A DNA stretch of 24,802 bases from Planctomycetota bacterium (GTDB lineage Bacteria; Planctomycetota; UBA11346): NCBI GenBank assembly GCA_947470885.1, contig CANIXE010000004.1:1-24802 (forward strand), written 5' to 3'. Numbering within the stretch: position 1 is the stretch's first letter; each line of letters begins with the position of its first letter. The translations under genes were made by a program, and so were the position numbers. The notes beneath the pieces were generated by a model that had not been told where the DNA came from, did no database searches, and saw only the letters and a list, made by a program, of their open reading frames with translations. Positions 8,187-15,981 of this stretch are shown here, one piece after another.

Positions 8187-10001
8187 TCACGGTTTGACCT
8201 TGGGGACGCCCCCAGCGGGCAAACCACCGGGAGCACTCTGGGATGGCTGGGCCGGTTTCTCCGGCAGCTTGGCACCCTCCCCAAGGGGAGGCATTTTCCC
8301 TGGTTCCGCCGGCGGATTTTGGCCTGACGTGGAATCGGTCACAGGCGCGGCGACCACTTCGGGCCAAGTGCGAACCCGCTTGTTGAGGGGCTCATACCAA
8401 ACCAGCCGACCGTCGGCAAACTCGTAATACACCGTATCGGTGGTATAGAAGTCCTCTTCTCCGGGATGCTTCGCCTGAATGGCTTTCAACGGACCAGTGT
8501 CCGCCTGATGTTTCACCGGAGCCACGGGTTCCAGCCCATACTGGGTGAACGAGCCAGGGTTCTTGCGGAACTCCTGATCCTCGTCCAGGTCCTTATCGTA
8601 CGCCGGATAGATGATGGTACCCGTCTTGGCCGGGATCTTCACATTGCCGAGACGAACCAGGGAGAGCTGAACCTTGCTCCGCAGGTTTTCGACGAGGACG
8701 ACATCAGTGCTGACTTCCTTGGCCACAGCATCCAAGTCACGGCCCTTCTTGTTATCCGGCCGCGCCCGTTCCTTGATTTCGTAGAACAGAATCCGCTTCT
8801 TGTTACGCTCGATCCCCACCACCTTGAAGCCGGTGGCCAGATCAATGTTGCTCATGGAACCATCGGGTCGCCGGGGGTCCGGCGCCTGGACCTTGCCGCC
8901 GATGACATCACCCTTGGCCGCCGTGAAGACCTTCGGTTCGCCCAACCACACCGACGGCCCACCCTTGGAATCGGTGAACAATTTGGTCACCAGGAAGCGG
9001 ATGACCTCCTTGGTCGGATCCTTCGGATCAGAACCAATTTTTGAAAATGCGAAACGAACATCCGCCGTAACCGAGACTGGAACATCGGTGTCGCCGGTGG
9101 ATTGGCCCCGGTAAAACCGGTCCTTCTCGGTCTGGCTGGGCCAGTTCACGCCGGCAGGAGGTTTGATCTCAGGGGCGAACCGGGACAGGGTTGTGGCCAC
9201 CCGGCCCTTCACCTGTTCCGTGAGTTTCTGCCAATAGGTCTCATCCTGGCCTTCCAGGCGTCCCTGAACCACCAGCACCGCCTCTGATGAGCTGGGGGTG
9301 CCCTGGGGCGGTAACCCGGTGGCCCGGACGATGGTACTGGCCCGGAAGAAGTGCTTCACCCAGGGCTCAATATTCTCCGCCACCACCTGACCCTGGGCAG
9401 CGATGAGATCCTCCTGAGCTATGAATCCTGAATCCCCAGAATTGGCCCCCCGGATCTTCACCGGCTTCCAGGTCGCGTCCCCAGCCCGGGATTCGATAAA
9501 CACACCGATCACCGTAGCACTGTTGGTGACCCCTTCATCAGGGCGCTGCCACAGGGCTGACGGCCCATCCGCGAGACGACGACCTGCAGGACGGGTGCCC
9601 TCTGGCAGGGTGATGGTGAGGGCCACCGCCCCCACCGAATCCTTGGCCTGGAGGATGGGCGCCGGAGCCTCGAAAACATAGGGGAAAAAGCCACGCTGGG
9701 CGGGTCCCCGGTCCGGGGCCACCAACAGCCAGCTGTCCACCGGCTGGGCAGCCAGGGGCTTGGTGAACCGGCTATTCAATTCGCCGATGTAGTCCGGCAC
9801 CGGCTTGAGGATTGGATGCTTGCCCTCGGCGAATACCTTGTCGATTCCCGCATTCTGCTCGTCGATCTTGGCGGTAGTGATTCCGCTGGGCTTCATGGAC
9901 TCGTCGTTGAGGGTTGCGGTGACCTCCAAGGCACAGAGCAGGAGGGTGGCCGCCACCGCGATCTTCTCGCCGTGGGCGATCAGGGCGTGCTTGAAGCTCA
10001 T
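8187..10001 (-). CDS. Amuc_1099-like pilus-system membrane protein
   Basis: A 604-residue protein with one N-terminal membrane segment (about 13-31), a short cytoplasmic tail and a long presumed periplasmic part. The C-terminal 60 residues are rich in Pro and Gly (PAEPGKMPPLGEG and following), probably a flexible tail. I recognise no enzymatic motif. The identification rests on its position between an Amuc_1100-like gene and secretins, matching the Akkermansia order Amuc_1098-1099-1100-1101, and on its topology. The ATG start at 10001 overlaps the upstream TGA (ATGA), with AGGAG seven bases before it. A likely role is an inner-membrane or periplasmic scaffold linking the PilM-type platform to the secretin, by analogy with PilO/PilP or GspC; this is inference. 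The function of Amuc_1099 itself is not established to my knowledge. Confidence 0.6.
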   Translation of the reverse strand: MSFKHALIAHGEKIAVAATLLLCALEVTATLNDESMKPSGITTAKIDEQNAGIDKVFAEGKHPILKPVPDYIGELNSRFTKPLAAQPVDSWLLVAPDRGPAQRGFFPYVFEAPAPILQAKDSVGAVALTITLPEGTRPAGRRLADGPSALWQRPDEGVTNSATVIGVFIESRAGDATWKPVKIRGANSGDSGFIAQEDLIAAQGQVVAENIEPWVKHFFRASTIVRATGLPPQGTPSSSEAVLVVQGRLEGQDETYWQKLTEQVKGRVATTLSRFAPEIKPPAGVNWPSQTEKDRFYRGQSTGDTDVPVSVTADVRFAFSKIGSDPKDPTKEVIRFLVTKLFTDSKGGPSVWLGEPKVFTAAKGDVIGGKVQAPDPRRPDGSMSNIDLATGFKVVGIERNKKRILFYEIKERARPDNKKGRDLDAVAKEVSTDVVLVENLRSKVQLSLVRLGNVKIPAKTGTIIYPAYDKDLDEDQEFRKNPGSFTQYGLEPVAPVKHQADTGPLKAIQAKHPGEEDFYTTDTVYYEFADGRLVWYEPLNKRVRTWPEVVAAPVTDSTSGQNPPAEPGKMPPLGEGAKLPEKPAQPSQSAPGGLPAGGVPKVKP

Positions 10002-11203
10002 TGCTCTTCTCCTGGGGCGACCGCAGACTGGCGCTTCTTCTTCGGATGGGGCTGCTCAGCTGGAGCACTGGGGACGACTTCACCAGCCGGACCTGCCCCC
10101 GCTGCCGAAGTCGTATGTGAAGTCGAGGCGGCACTTGGCGCCGGGGCCGTTAGGTCGAGAACCACCAAGTTGAGGCGTAGCTCGCCCTGCTCGGCGGACA
10201 CATCCTTGCGTTCACCGGGGGCATAGGTGGCCTTCCGCCCGAGGGTAAATCCGCTAACGATGATCACCGGACCAGTGTCGCTGCGTTCGATGGCCGCCTG
10301 GACCGCCAACAGGGCTGACACCGGCCCCTGGAAAAGGACGGACAGGCCGACCCCAGTACCATACGTCGCAACCCCACCACCGGGCACCAAGGGCTGCTCG
10401 TTCCAGGTGACGGCAGACAGCACAGGCCTGATAGCAGGGGGCGGATCGGTAACATTGAGCGGACTGACGGAGTTGGCGGCTGCGGACTGGAGCATAAGGC
10501 CCACAAGACGCTCGACGATCCGGAAGCGAATGGTGAGCTGGGGATGTTCCGAGGGTTCCGGATAGTCACTGACCTTGGTGTAGAGGCCGGCCACATCCCT
10601 AACCTCTTTGGCAACGGCGAAGTCAATTTCGCTGGCTGGCAAGGTATCCCCGGAGCGCGCCCCGGTGGTGGATTCCTTTCCATCCCGGCCGGGCTTGGCA
10701 GTGACCGCACCCGCGTTGGTCGCGGGGGCAAGAGGAATGCGCAGGGAACCCGCCCCATGGAGCTGACGCAGCAGGCTTTCAGTCGCCGATTGGTAGGCGG
10801 TGTACCATCCCAATTTGTCACTACTGTCGGCGAGGGGCTTGCGGAGAACGGCGCTGCGCTCGACCAGGTGGGCGGTAATGTCCTTGAGATGCTTCTCATA
10901 CTTCTGGACATGGGGGTCGAGGACCGACTTCCAGGTGCCAGTGATCAGGAACTCGTCCGTGAGACGCTTGATGTCGTCGGCATTCTCGGGATCGAAGACC
11001 CCGGTGGGGTTCCCCTTCTTGGCCCGCTGATCAAGTTCCGTGAGATGCACATATTCCCGATCAAGCTGGGTCTTTGAAGCTCGGGCGGCGGCGGCATCGC
11101 CAATCAAGTCGACATCCGGCAGGGCGCAGATGTAGATGACCAATTCAACGAACAAGATCGCACCAGCAACGATCCAGAACAGGAAGGGCTTCAGGTTATT
11201 CAC
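9998..11203 (-). CDS. Amuc_1100-like membrane-anchored pilus-associated protein
   Basis: A 401-residue protein with an N-terminal membrane anchor (about 6-29), a helical region (about 38-160) and two small alpha/beta units after it. The late segment around 290-360 contains LSVLFQGPVSALLAVQAAIE and then an IVSGFTLGR strand. Its pattern closely follows what I recall of Amuc_1100 (IAFQGDRESVLKAMNAI, then a strand with IRIRNER). The C-terminus is Ala/Ser/Pro-rich and ends in basic residues. The fold is expected to be PilO/PilN-like. Start GTG 11203 overlaps the TGA of the PilM-like gene by 4 bp. It is larger than the Akkermansia protein (about 317 residues), partly because of the tail and an insert near 165-185. 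Probable role: periplasmic alignment subcomplex of the pilus-like machine. Confidence 0.68.
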   Translation of the reverse strand: MNNLKPFLFWIVAGAILFVELVIYICALPDVDLIGDAAAARASKTQLDREYVHLTELDQRAKKGNPTGVFDPENADDIKRLTDEFLITGTWKSVLDPHVQKYEKHLKDITAHLVERSAVLRKPLADSSDKLGWYTAYQSATESLLRQLHGAGSLRIPLAPATNAGAVTAKPGRDGKESTTGARSGDTLPASEIDFAVAKEVRDVAGLYTKVSDYPEPSEHPQLTIRFRIVERLVGLMLQSAAANSVSPLNVTDPPPAIRPVLSAVTWNEQPLVPGGGVATYGTGVGLSVLFQGPVSALLAVQAAIERSDTGPVIIVSGFTLGRKATYAPGERKDVSAEQGELRLNLVVLDLTAPAPSAASTSHTTSAAGAGPAGEVVPSAPAEQPHPKKKRQSAVAPGEEQ

Positions 11204-13056
11204 GGCTTGACCTCCGTGCCCTTGATGATGCAGGCGATGGTCACGACAACGACGGGCATTTTGCGCTCGACTTCCAGAGGCTCGATTTCCTGTTTGTCGT
11301 TCAGGTGGGCCTTGTCGATATACCAGTAGCTGTCATCACCCGGAACATCGGACAGGGCCTGGACGTCCGAAAAGAGCTTGGGTGGGTCCTTGGCCTCACC
11401 TCCCGCCGCGGCATTGCGCTGCCAGGCTTCGTAATCCGGACGGACTCCGACAAGCTCAGCGGAGACCGGCAGGGCTTTGAGGCGGTCCACCAGCAGGCGA
11501 TTGATTTCACCAGCCCGGACGACGGTGGGGATACTCACCACCAGGGTCACCTTGCGGTCGCCGGCCAGGGGCCGGAACGGCCCGGTGGCGCCCACCGAAT
11601 CGAATTCCGGCAGGCTCAGGCTGCGCAGATAGAGCGCCTGAAGCTTGGTCTTCTCCTTGCCGTCCAGATGGGGCCCATCGATGGCCCCCTTGTCGCGGAC
11701 GATCTGTTGCAGGCAGCTCAAGACCGCCCGGCTGATCCCGGTGGCATAGCCCTGCTGGGCACCGTAGGGCGCAAAGGATTTGAGGGTTTGGGCCTGGGGC
11801 GCCGCCTTTTCCAGAACCAGCAGGGATTCCTCCTGCCGCTTGGTATTGAGACTGTAGGATTCCTTGATCTTGCGCAGCAAGGTCTCGTTGCCCTGCTTGA
11901 CGTCGCTGATCGTCTGGAAATCGGCCACCAGCATGGCCCCGACGGCGGCCACCACCGCGACGCCGGCCCAGCGCTTGGTCTTGAGGATGCGCTGGATCTG
12001 TACATCCGAGGGCATCAGGTCGACTTCGGCCTTGGCCACGCCCACGCCCTGGAGGGCCGAGCCCATGGCCACGCCGAGGGATTGGAGATCGTGGAGGAAG
12101 TGCTCCCGTTCCAGGCCCGGGGCGACCTTGATCTTGTCCAGATCCTCAAGGATGTTGATGGAGTAGCGCAGGCGTTCCGCCAGGTACTCCGGCAGTCCGG
12201 GCAAGCGGAAGGTCGAGCCGCTGATCACCACATTGTCGAGCTTGGCGTTGGGATTCTGGGTCTTGTAGAACCCCAAGCTACGCTGGACCTCGTTGGTCAG
12301 GTCGTTGAGGGTGCCCTCAATGACCTTGATGATCCGATCCGCCTGCTTGCTGTCCCCGGCCTGGCGCTTCAAGACTTCGGCCTCCTCGAAGGAGACCTTG
12401 AACTTCTTCATGAAGGCGTTGGTGATCGCCGTCCCCGAGGTGCCCAGGGTGCGCATCCACAGCATGTCGCCTTGGTAGCACACCAGGTCGGTGTTTTCCG
12501 CACCAACATCCAGGATGACGATGGTTTCATCATCCGGGAACGACTGATCAAAACGGACGAAATTATAGAGGGAGAGGCTGCTGATGCTGATGCCAACCAA
12601 ATTCAGGCCGGTCTTCTTGGCCTTGGACATCAGCTCCGAGGTAAGCTCCCGCTTGGCAGCGAACAGGGCCACGTCCTGGCTGACGCCGTCGGCGGCGGGG
12701 GACAGGTGGTAGTCCCATTCGATTTCATTGAAATCACCAGGGATCTGCTGCCGGGCCTCCAGCTCGACCATCCGCTCGATCTGCTTGGGATTGATGATCG
12801 GGATGTTGACTGTCTTCGAATAGACCTGGCGGCCGGAGAGGGAGGCGACCACCGGGGTGGCGCCGAACTCCTCACGATGAACCAGGGCGCTGAGGGCGGC
12901 CACCACCGATTCCTCGCGATCACCGTTTTCAGGGACAGTGATCGGTTCGATCACATAACCCAAGACCGTCACCTCGTTGCCGGATCGGGCGAGCTTGACC
13001 GCCTTGATGCTGGAATGGCCGATATCTAGGCCCCAGCAGACGGAATTTTTCTGCAT
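11200..13056 (-). CDS. pilM: PilM-like ATPase-fold protein with fused PilN-like part (Amuc_1101-like)
   Basis: A 618-residue protein. Residues 1-342 form a PilM/FtsA actin-like module. The nucleotide-binding motifs are LDIGHSSIKAVKL (10-22), ILDVGAENTDLV (181-192) and ISGSTFRLPGLPEYL (278-292). It continues with VDLMPSD (345-351), which resembles the conserved INLLP motif by which PilN binds PilM, then a membrane segment (about 362-380), a coiled coil and a periplasmic domain to the end. In Proteobacteria PilM (about 350 residues) and PilN are separate, so this is a natural fusion, as inferred for the Amuc_1101 type. The ATG at 13056 is chosen because GGAG lies eight bases upstream; an in-frame GTG at 13071 would overlap that site. 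It is the first gene of the cluster. Confidence 0.88.
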   Translation of the reverse strand: MQKNSVCWGLDIGHSSIKAVKLARSGNEVTVLGYVIEPITVPENGDREESVVAALSALVHREEFGATPVVASLSGRQVYSKTVNIPIINPKQIERMVELEARQQIPGDFNEIEWDYHLSPAADGVSQDVALFAAKRELTSELMSKAKKTGLNLVGISISSLSLYNFVRFDQSFPDDETIVILDVGAENTDLVCYQGDMLWMRTLGTSGTAITNAFMKKFKVSFEEAEVLKRQAGDSKQADRIIKVIEGTLNDLTNEVQRSLGFYKTQNPNAKLDNVVISGSTFRLPGLPEYLAERLRYSINILEDLDKIKVAPGLEREHFLHDLQSLGVAMGSALQGVGVAKAEVDLMPSDVQIQRILKTKRWAGVAVVAAVGAMLVADFQTISDVKQGNETLLRKIKESYSLNTKRQEESLLVLEKAAPQAQTLKSFAPYGAQQGYATGISRAVLSCLQQIVRDKGAIDGPHLDGKEKTKLQALYLRSLSLPEFDSVGATGPFRPLAGDRKVTLVVSIPTVVRAGEINRLLVDRLKALPVSAELVGVRPDYEAWQRNAAAGGEAKDPPKLFSDVQALSDVPGDDSYWYIDKAHLNDKQEIEPLEVERKMPVVVVTIACIIKGTEVKP

Positions 13057-13064
13057 GTGCGTGG

Positions 13065-13068
13065 CTCC
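13065..13068 (-). promoter_or_regulatory. Ribosome binding site fixing the start of the PilM-like gene
   Basis: GGAG on the minus strand, eight bases before the ATG at 13056. It overlaps the codons that would follow the alternative GTG at 13071, so the shorter protein is preferred. Confidence 0.6.
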
Positions 13069-13086
13069 CACCGGGTTCCGGTGCTA

Positions 13087-13113
13087 TGCGCTCACTGCGC
13101 TCCCTGCGCAAAA
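13087..13113. repeat. Three imperfect 9-bp direct repeats upstream of the PilM-like gene
   Basis: Units begin at 13087, 13096 and 13105: TGCGCTCAC, TGCGCTCCC and TGCGCAAAA. They lie 31-57 bases upstream of the pilM-like start, in the 174-bp gap after ispA. They could be a regulator site, part of a dispersed GC-rich repeat element, or chance; the sequence alone does not decide. Confidence 0.4.
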
Positions 13114-13230
13114 GCGCGCCGGATGGTACGAGCCCGCGACTATCAGAAGACCCAAGGGTGGGCAAAGGGAGCGGGGAAAGGCCGGTCCCGGGGTGTGTGA
13201 GCAGCGCCAGCGGGTTACAACCGCTGGTAT

Positions 13231-14121
13231 TCAACGATCGCGCTGCACCACAAATCGGCCCAGGGCGGCCAGGGGTTCCGCCGCCGCTCCCAGGGGAACC
13301 AGGGCAACCAAGGCCTCGGCCAGGAGGCGTTCGGCCTCGGCCCGGGCGGCGGTCAGACCATGGACGGCCACGTAGGTCAGCTTGCCCTGCTCCGCATCCT
13401 TACCTGGGGTCTTGCCCAGGGTCGCTGCATCTGCAGTGGCATCGAGGACGTCATCTGCCACCTGGAAGGCTAGGCCGATGGCCTCACCGTACGCCACCAG
13501 GGCGGCCCGCTGGGCCGGGGTCGCCCCGCCGCTCAGGCCACCGATCTCCACACTGGCCCGGATCAGGGCGGCGGTCTTGCCCCGGTGGATCCGTTCCAGG
13601 CGGGCCCGGCAGGCGGGGGAGGCGTCCACGGGACTGCCTTCGGCGTCGATGTCCTCCTGCTGCCCGCCCACCACCCCCCGACTGCCCGCAGCCCGGGCGA
13701 GGACCCGCACCGCTTCGCCACTGATCTCCGCCAAGGCCTCGAAGGCGAGGGTTTGCAGGGCATCGCCGGCGAGGATGGCGGTGGCCTCGTCAAAGGCCTT
13801 GTGGCAGGTCGGCCGGCCCCGGCGCAAGTCGTCGTCGTCCATGGCCGGCAGGTCATCGTGGACCAGGGTGTACGTGTGGAGCAACTCCACCGCCGCCAAT
13901 GCCGGGGCGCAGGCGGCATAGGAGCCCCCCACCGCCCGGCAGCCCGCCAGGACCAGGGCCGGGCGCAGACGTTTTCCCCCGGCAAACACGCTATAACGCA
14001 TGGCTTGGTGGAGCCGGGCGGGCCAGGCGTCGGCGGCAGGCAGGGTCAGTTCCAAGGCGGCATCAGCGAGACGGACGGCCTCCCGGAGAAGAAGCTCGGC
14101 GGCGGGTGGCGGGGTGGTCAT
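13231..14121 (-). CDS. ispA: Farnesyl/geranyl diphosphate synthase (short-chain polyprenyl synthase)
   Basis: This cytosolic enzyme condenses isopentenyl diphosphate with allylic diphosphates to make farnesyl (or geranylgeranyl) diphosphate for undecaprenol, quinone side chains and hopanoids. The protein is 296 residues, the normal size for IspA. The first Asp-rich motif is in LLHTYTLVHDDLPAMDDDD, with the CLD region residues typical of bacterial IspA. The second is AFQVADDVLD. GGKRLRP and GKTAALI, both substrate-binding, are present. The open frame continues far upstream, but that extension is antisense to the next gene. Two close ATGs exist (14127 and 14121); 14121 is chosen because GGA lies six bases before it. 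It is on the same strand as the pilus cluster, 174 bp ahead of it, so read-through is possible. Exact chain length of the product is not determined. Confidence 0.93.
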   Translation of the reverse strand: MTTPPPAAELLLREAVRLADAALELTLPAADAWPARLHQAMRYSVFAGGKRLRPALVLAGCRAVGGSYAACAPALAAVELLHTYTLVHDDLPAMDDDDLRRGRPTCHKAFDEATAILAGDALQTLAFEALAEISGEAVRVLARAAGSRGVVGGQQEDIDAEGSPVDASPACRARLERIHRGKTAALIRASVEIGGLSGGATPAQRAALVAYGEAIGLAFQVADDVLDATADAATLGKTPGKDAEQGKLTYVAVHGLTAARAEAERLLAEALVALVPLGAAAEPLAALGRFVVQRDR

Positions 14122-14277
14122 GCGCATTCCAGGTGGGCCGGCGGTTTCAACGTTGGCGCGTTGCGCCGGTCGGCACGATGGGCAACCGACTCGGCTGCTC
14201 AACCGCCATTCTCCGGCTGCCTGACCCTCCAATCCCGCCCCTTCCCATGCCTGCATTCCAGGCAAGGTCCGCCTCTC

Positions 14278-15021
14278 ATGGAACCGCTCCTCCTGGTCAT
14301 CCTGCTTTCCCTCGATCCCGCGGCCAAACCGGATACCGAGGCGGTCACGGCCCGCCTGACCGAAGCCGCCACCGAGGTCCAGGCCCAGGTCAAGGTGGTC
14401 AGCGGTGTCGAAGCCCAAGCGGCCCTGAAAGAACGGGGGATCAGCGAATCCGACCTGACCGGCGGGGTGGGCGTGGGCGCTACCCTCACCCGCAACGACC
14501 GCAGCCTGGCGTTGGTCCGCCTGGAGCGCCGGCTCAGTGGGGGTGATGTCGTGGTCGAGACCCGGATCTGGGCCAACGGCCTGGAGGACAGTCACGTCGC
14601 CATCAGCGGCCGGCGCAAGGCCGACACTCCCCTCGCCGAACCCACCGAGGCCGTGGCCCGGGGGGTCAAGAACACCCTGGGCCTGTGGCTGAGTGCCCAC
14701 GGCAAGGCGGACGCGGGCGGGGCCTCCCTGGAACGCCTGGCGGTCCTCGCGGAAAACCGCGACTGGCAGGCGCTCTTGACCGCCGCGGCCACCTGCCCGC
14801 CATCCCCCCGCCAGGCCTACTACCAGATCCTCGCCCTGATCCGTTCCGGACGCCGTGAAGAAGCCGTGACTGCCCTGACCGCCCTCAAAACCGCGTTCCC
14901 CAAGCATGTCCTCACCGCCTCGGCGGAGGCCCTGATCGTGCCCATCCGCAACGAGGACGGCGGCGAGGTGGACATCAACGATAAAACGCCTGCGGATGAC
15001 GGGACCAACGTCCTGAAGTAG
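14278..15021 (+). CDS. Putative exported protein of unknown function
   Basis: A 247-residue protein that I do not recognise. The N-terminus (EPLLLVILLSLDPAAK) is hydrophobic and may be a short signal peptide or anchor, though it lacks the usual basic residue. The middle part (about 25-140) has alternating hydrophobic strands with many Val/Arg (LALVRLERRL, VVVETRIWANG), suggesting an alpha/beta fold. The C-terminal third (about 150-220) has two TPR-like helical pairs (LAVLAENRDWQALL and ALIRSGRREEAVTALTALK). The end is acidic. The codon third positions are strongly GC-rich in this frame, supporting it over the antisense frame. Start ATG 14278 has AAGG ten bases upstream; a different start is possible. 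It is divergent from ispA and convergent with the permease gene. Confidence 0.7.
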   Translation: MEPLLLVILLSLDPAAKPDTEAVTARLTEAATEVQAQVKVVSGVEAQAALKERGISESDLTGGVGVGATLTRNDRSLALVRLERRLSGGDVVVETRIWANGLEDSHVAISGRRKADTPLAEPTEAVARGVKNTLGLWLSAHGKADAGGASLERLAVLAENRDWQALLTAAATCPPSPRQAYYQILALIRSGRREEAVTALTALKTAFPKHVLTASAEALIVPIRNEDGGEVDINDKTPADDGTNVLK

Positions 15022-15057
15022 ACACCACCAGCTGCGGGCGATTGGGCCAGGGCGGCG

Positions 15058-15981
15058 TCATGCCCGGGTCCGGGGGTCCAGCCAGGCCAAGGCCAGATCC
15101 GCGGCAAGATTGAATAGCACCAGCAATCCGGCGTACAGCAACGCCGCGCCGGTGACCACCGGCCAATCCTGGGCCAGGGCCCCGGCGACGAAGCACGAGC
15201 CCAGGCCCGGCAGGGCGAACAGGGCCTCCACCACCATCGAACCAGTAAGCACATTTGCCGCCGCCGGGGCCAACCAGGCCAACACCGGACCCAGGGCCGG
15301 ACGCAGGGCGTGATCGACGATCACCGACACTTCCCCTTGGCCCTTGGCCCGGGCAGTGCGCACGAAATCCGCCGACAACTCCTCGGCCAGGCTGGCCCGG
15401 ACCAAGCGTGCCAGGCTGGCCGCCAACGGGATGGCCAGGGTGATGATGGGCAGGATCAGGCCCAAAGGCGACGGCCCGCCCGCGGGCAGCCAGCCCAGAA
15501 CCAGGCTGAACACCAGCAACAGCCCGGTGGCGAGGACAAATTCCGGGGCGCTGACCCCCAGGGTCGCCAGGCCTCCCACCAGATGGTCCGCCCAGCCGCC
15601 CCGACGCCGGGCGGCCACCGCCCCGGCGGCCAGCCCCAGGCCCGTGCCCAGGGCCAAGGCCCCACAACCGATGCCCAGGGAAACCGGTGCCGCTTGGGCC
15701 AACAAGTGACCCACGTCCGCGCCCCGGGCCAGCTTCAGGCTGACCCCCAATTCACCGCGAAGCCGGGACCCCAAATCCGCGACATACTGCTGCCACCAAG
15801 GCCGGCCGGCACCATACAGTTCCGCAAGACGGGCAGCGGCGGCTGGAGGCAGGGCCCGGTCCCCGGCCAGATCAGCCCAGGCTTCGCCGGGGAGGGCCCG
15901 AAGAGCGGCGAAGGTCGCCAGATGGACCAGGGCCAGGACGACCAGACCGGCCGCCAGGCGCCGGACCACCAGGGCGAACAT
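15058..15981 (-). CDS. ABC transporter permease, OppB/DppB type
   Basis: A 307-residue inner-membrane permease of the peptide/nickel importer class. The N-terminus (FALVVRRLAAGLVVLALVHLA) is the usual first helix, followed by a large periplasmic loop (about 30-100) and five further membrane segments. The cytoplasmic EAA-type loop is DFVRTARAKGQGEVSVIVDH at about 217-236, matching the family consensus (DYVRTARAKGL) that contacts the ATPase. The C-terminal part shows the family's FALPGLGSCFVAGALAQDWP. No OppA, OppC, OppD or OppF gene lies in the window; OppC would be expected downstream on this strand, but that place holds an opposing gene. It may therefore be split from its partners or act with subunits encoded elsewhere. 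Its ATG overlaps the TGA of the barrel gene by one base (TGATG). Confidence 0.88.
   Translation of the reverse strand: MFALVVRRLAAGLVVLALVHLATFAALRALPGEAWADLAGDRALPPAAAARLAELYGAGRPWWQQYVADLGSRLRGELGVSLKLARGADVGHLLAQAAPVSLGIGCGALALGTGLGLAAGAVAARRRGGWADHLVGGLATLGVSAPEFVLATGLLLVFSLVLGWLPAGGPSPLGLILPIITLAIPLAASLARLVRASLAEELSADFVRTARAKGQGEVSVIVDHALRPALGPVLAWLAPAAANVLTGSMVVEALFALPGLGSCFVAGALAQDWPVVTGAALLYAGLLVLFNLAADLALAWLDPRTRA

Noticed and set aside
11305..13029. 574-codon open frame on the + strand opposite the PilM-like gene
   Set aside because: It is antisense to a clear PilM-like protein, is His/Asp/Gly/Leu-rich as expected for the complement of GC-rich codons, and shows no motif.
13108..13122. 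Possible sigma-54 promoter (minus strand CGG...TTTTGC) before the PilM-like gene
   Set aside because: The GG and GC elements are one base too close (9 instead of 10 between them), and spacing is strict for sigma-54.
13207..13227. 7-bp hairpin after the ispA stop as a terminator
   Set aside because: The stem is short with a 7-base loop and no T tract; it is too weak to claim.
13585..14277. Upstream extension of the + strand unknown gene through ispA
   Set aside because: It is antisense to conserved ispA motifs; the ATG at 14278 starts the independent part.
14128..14907. Long N-terminal extension of the ispA frame
   Set aside because: IspA similarity begins at about 14121 and the extension is antisense to a coding-biased + gene; its sequence is Gly/Gln/Asp-rich shadow.
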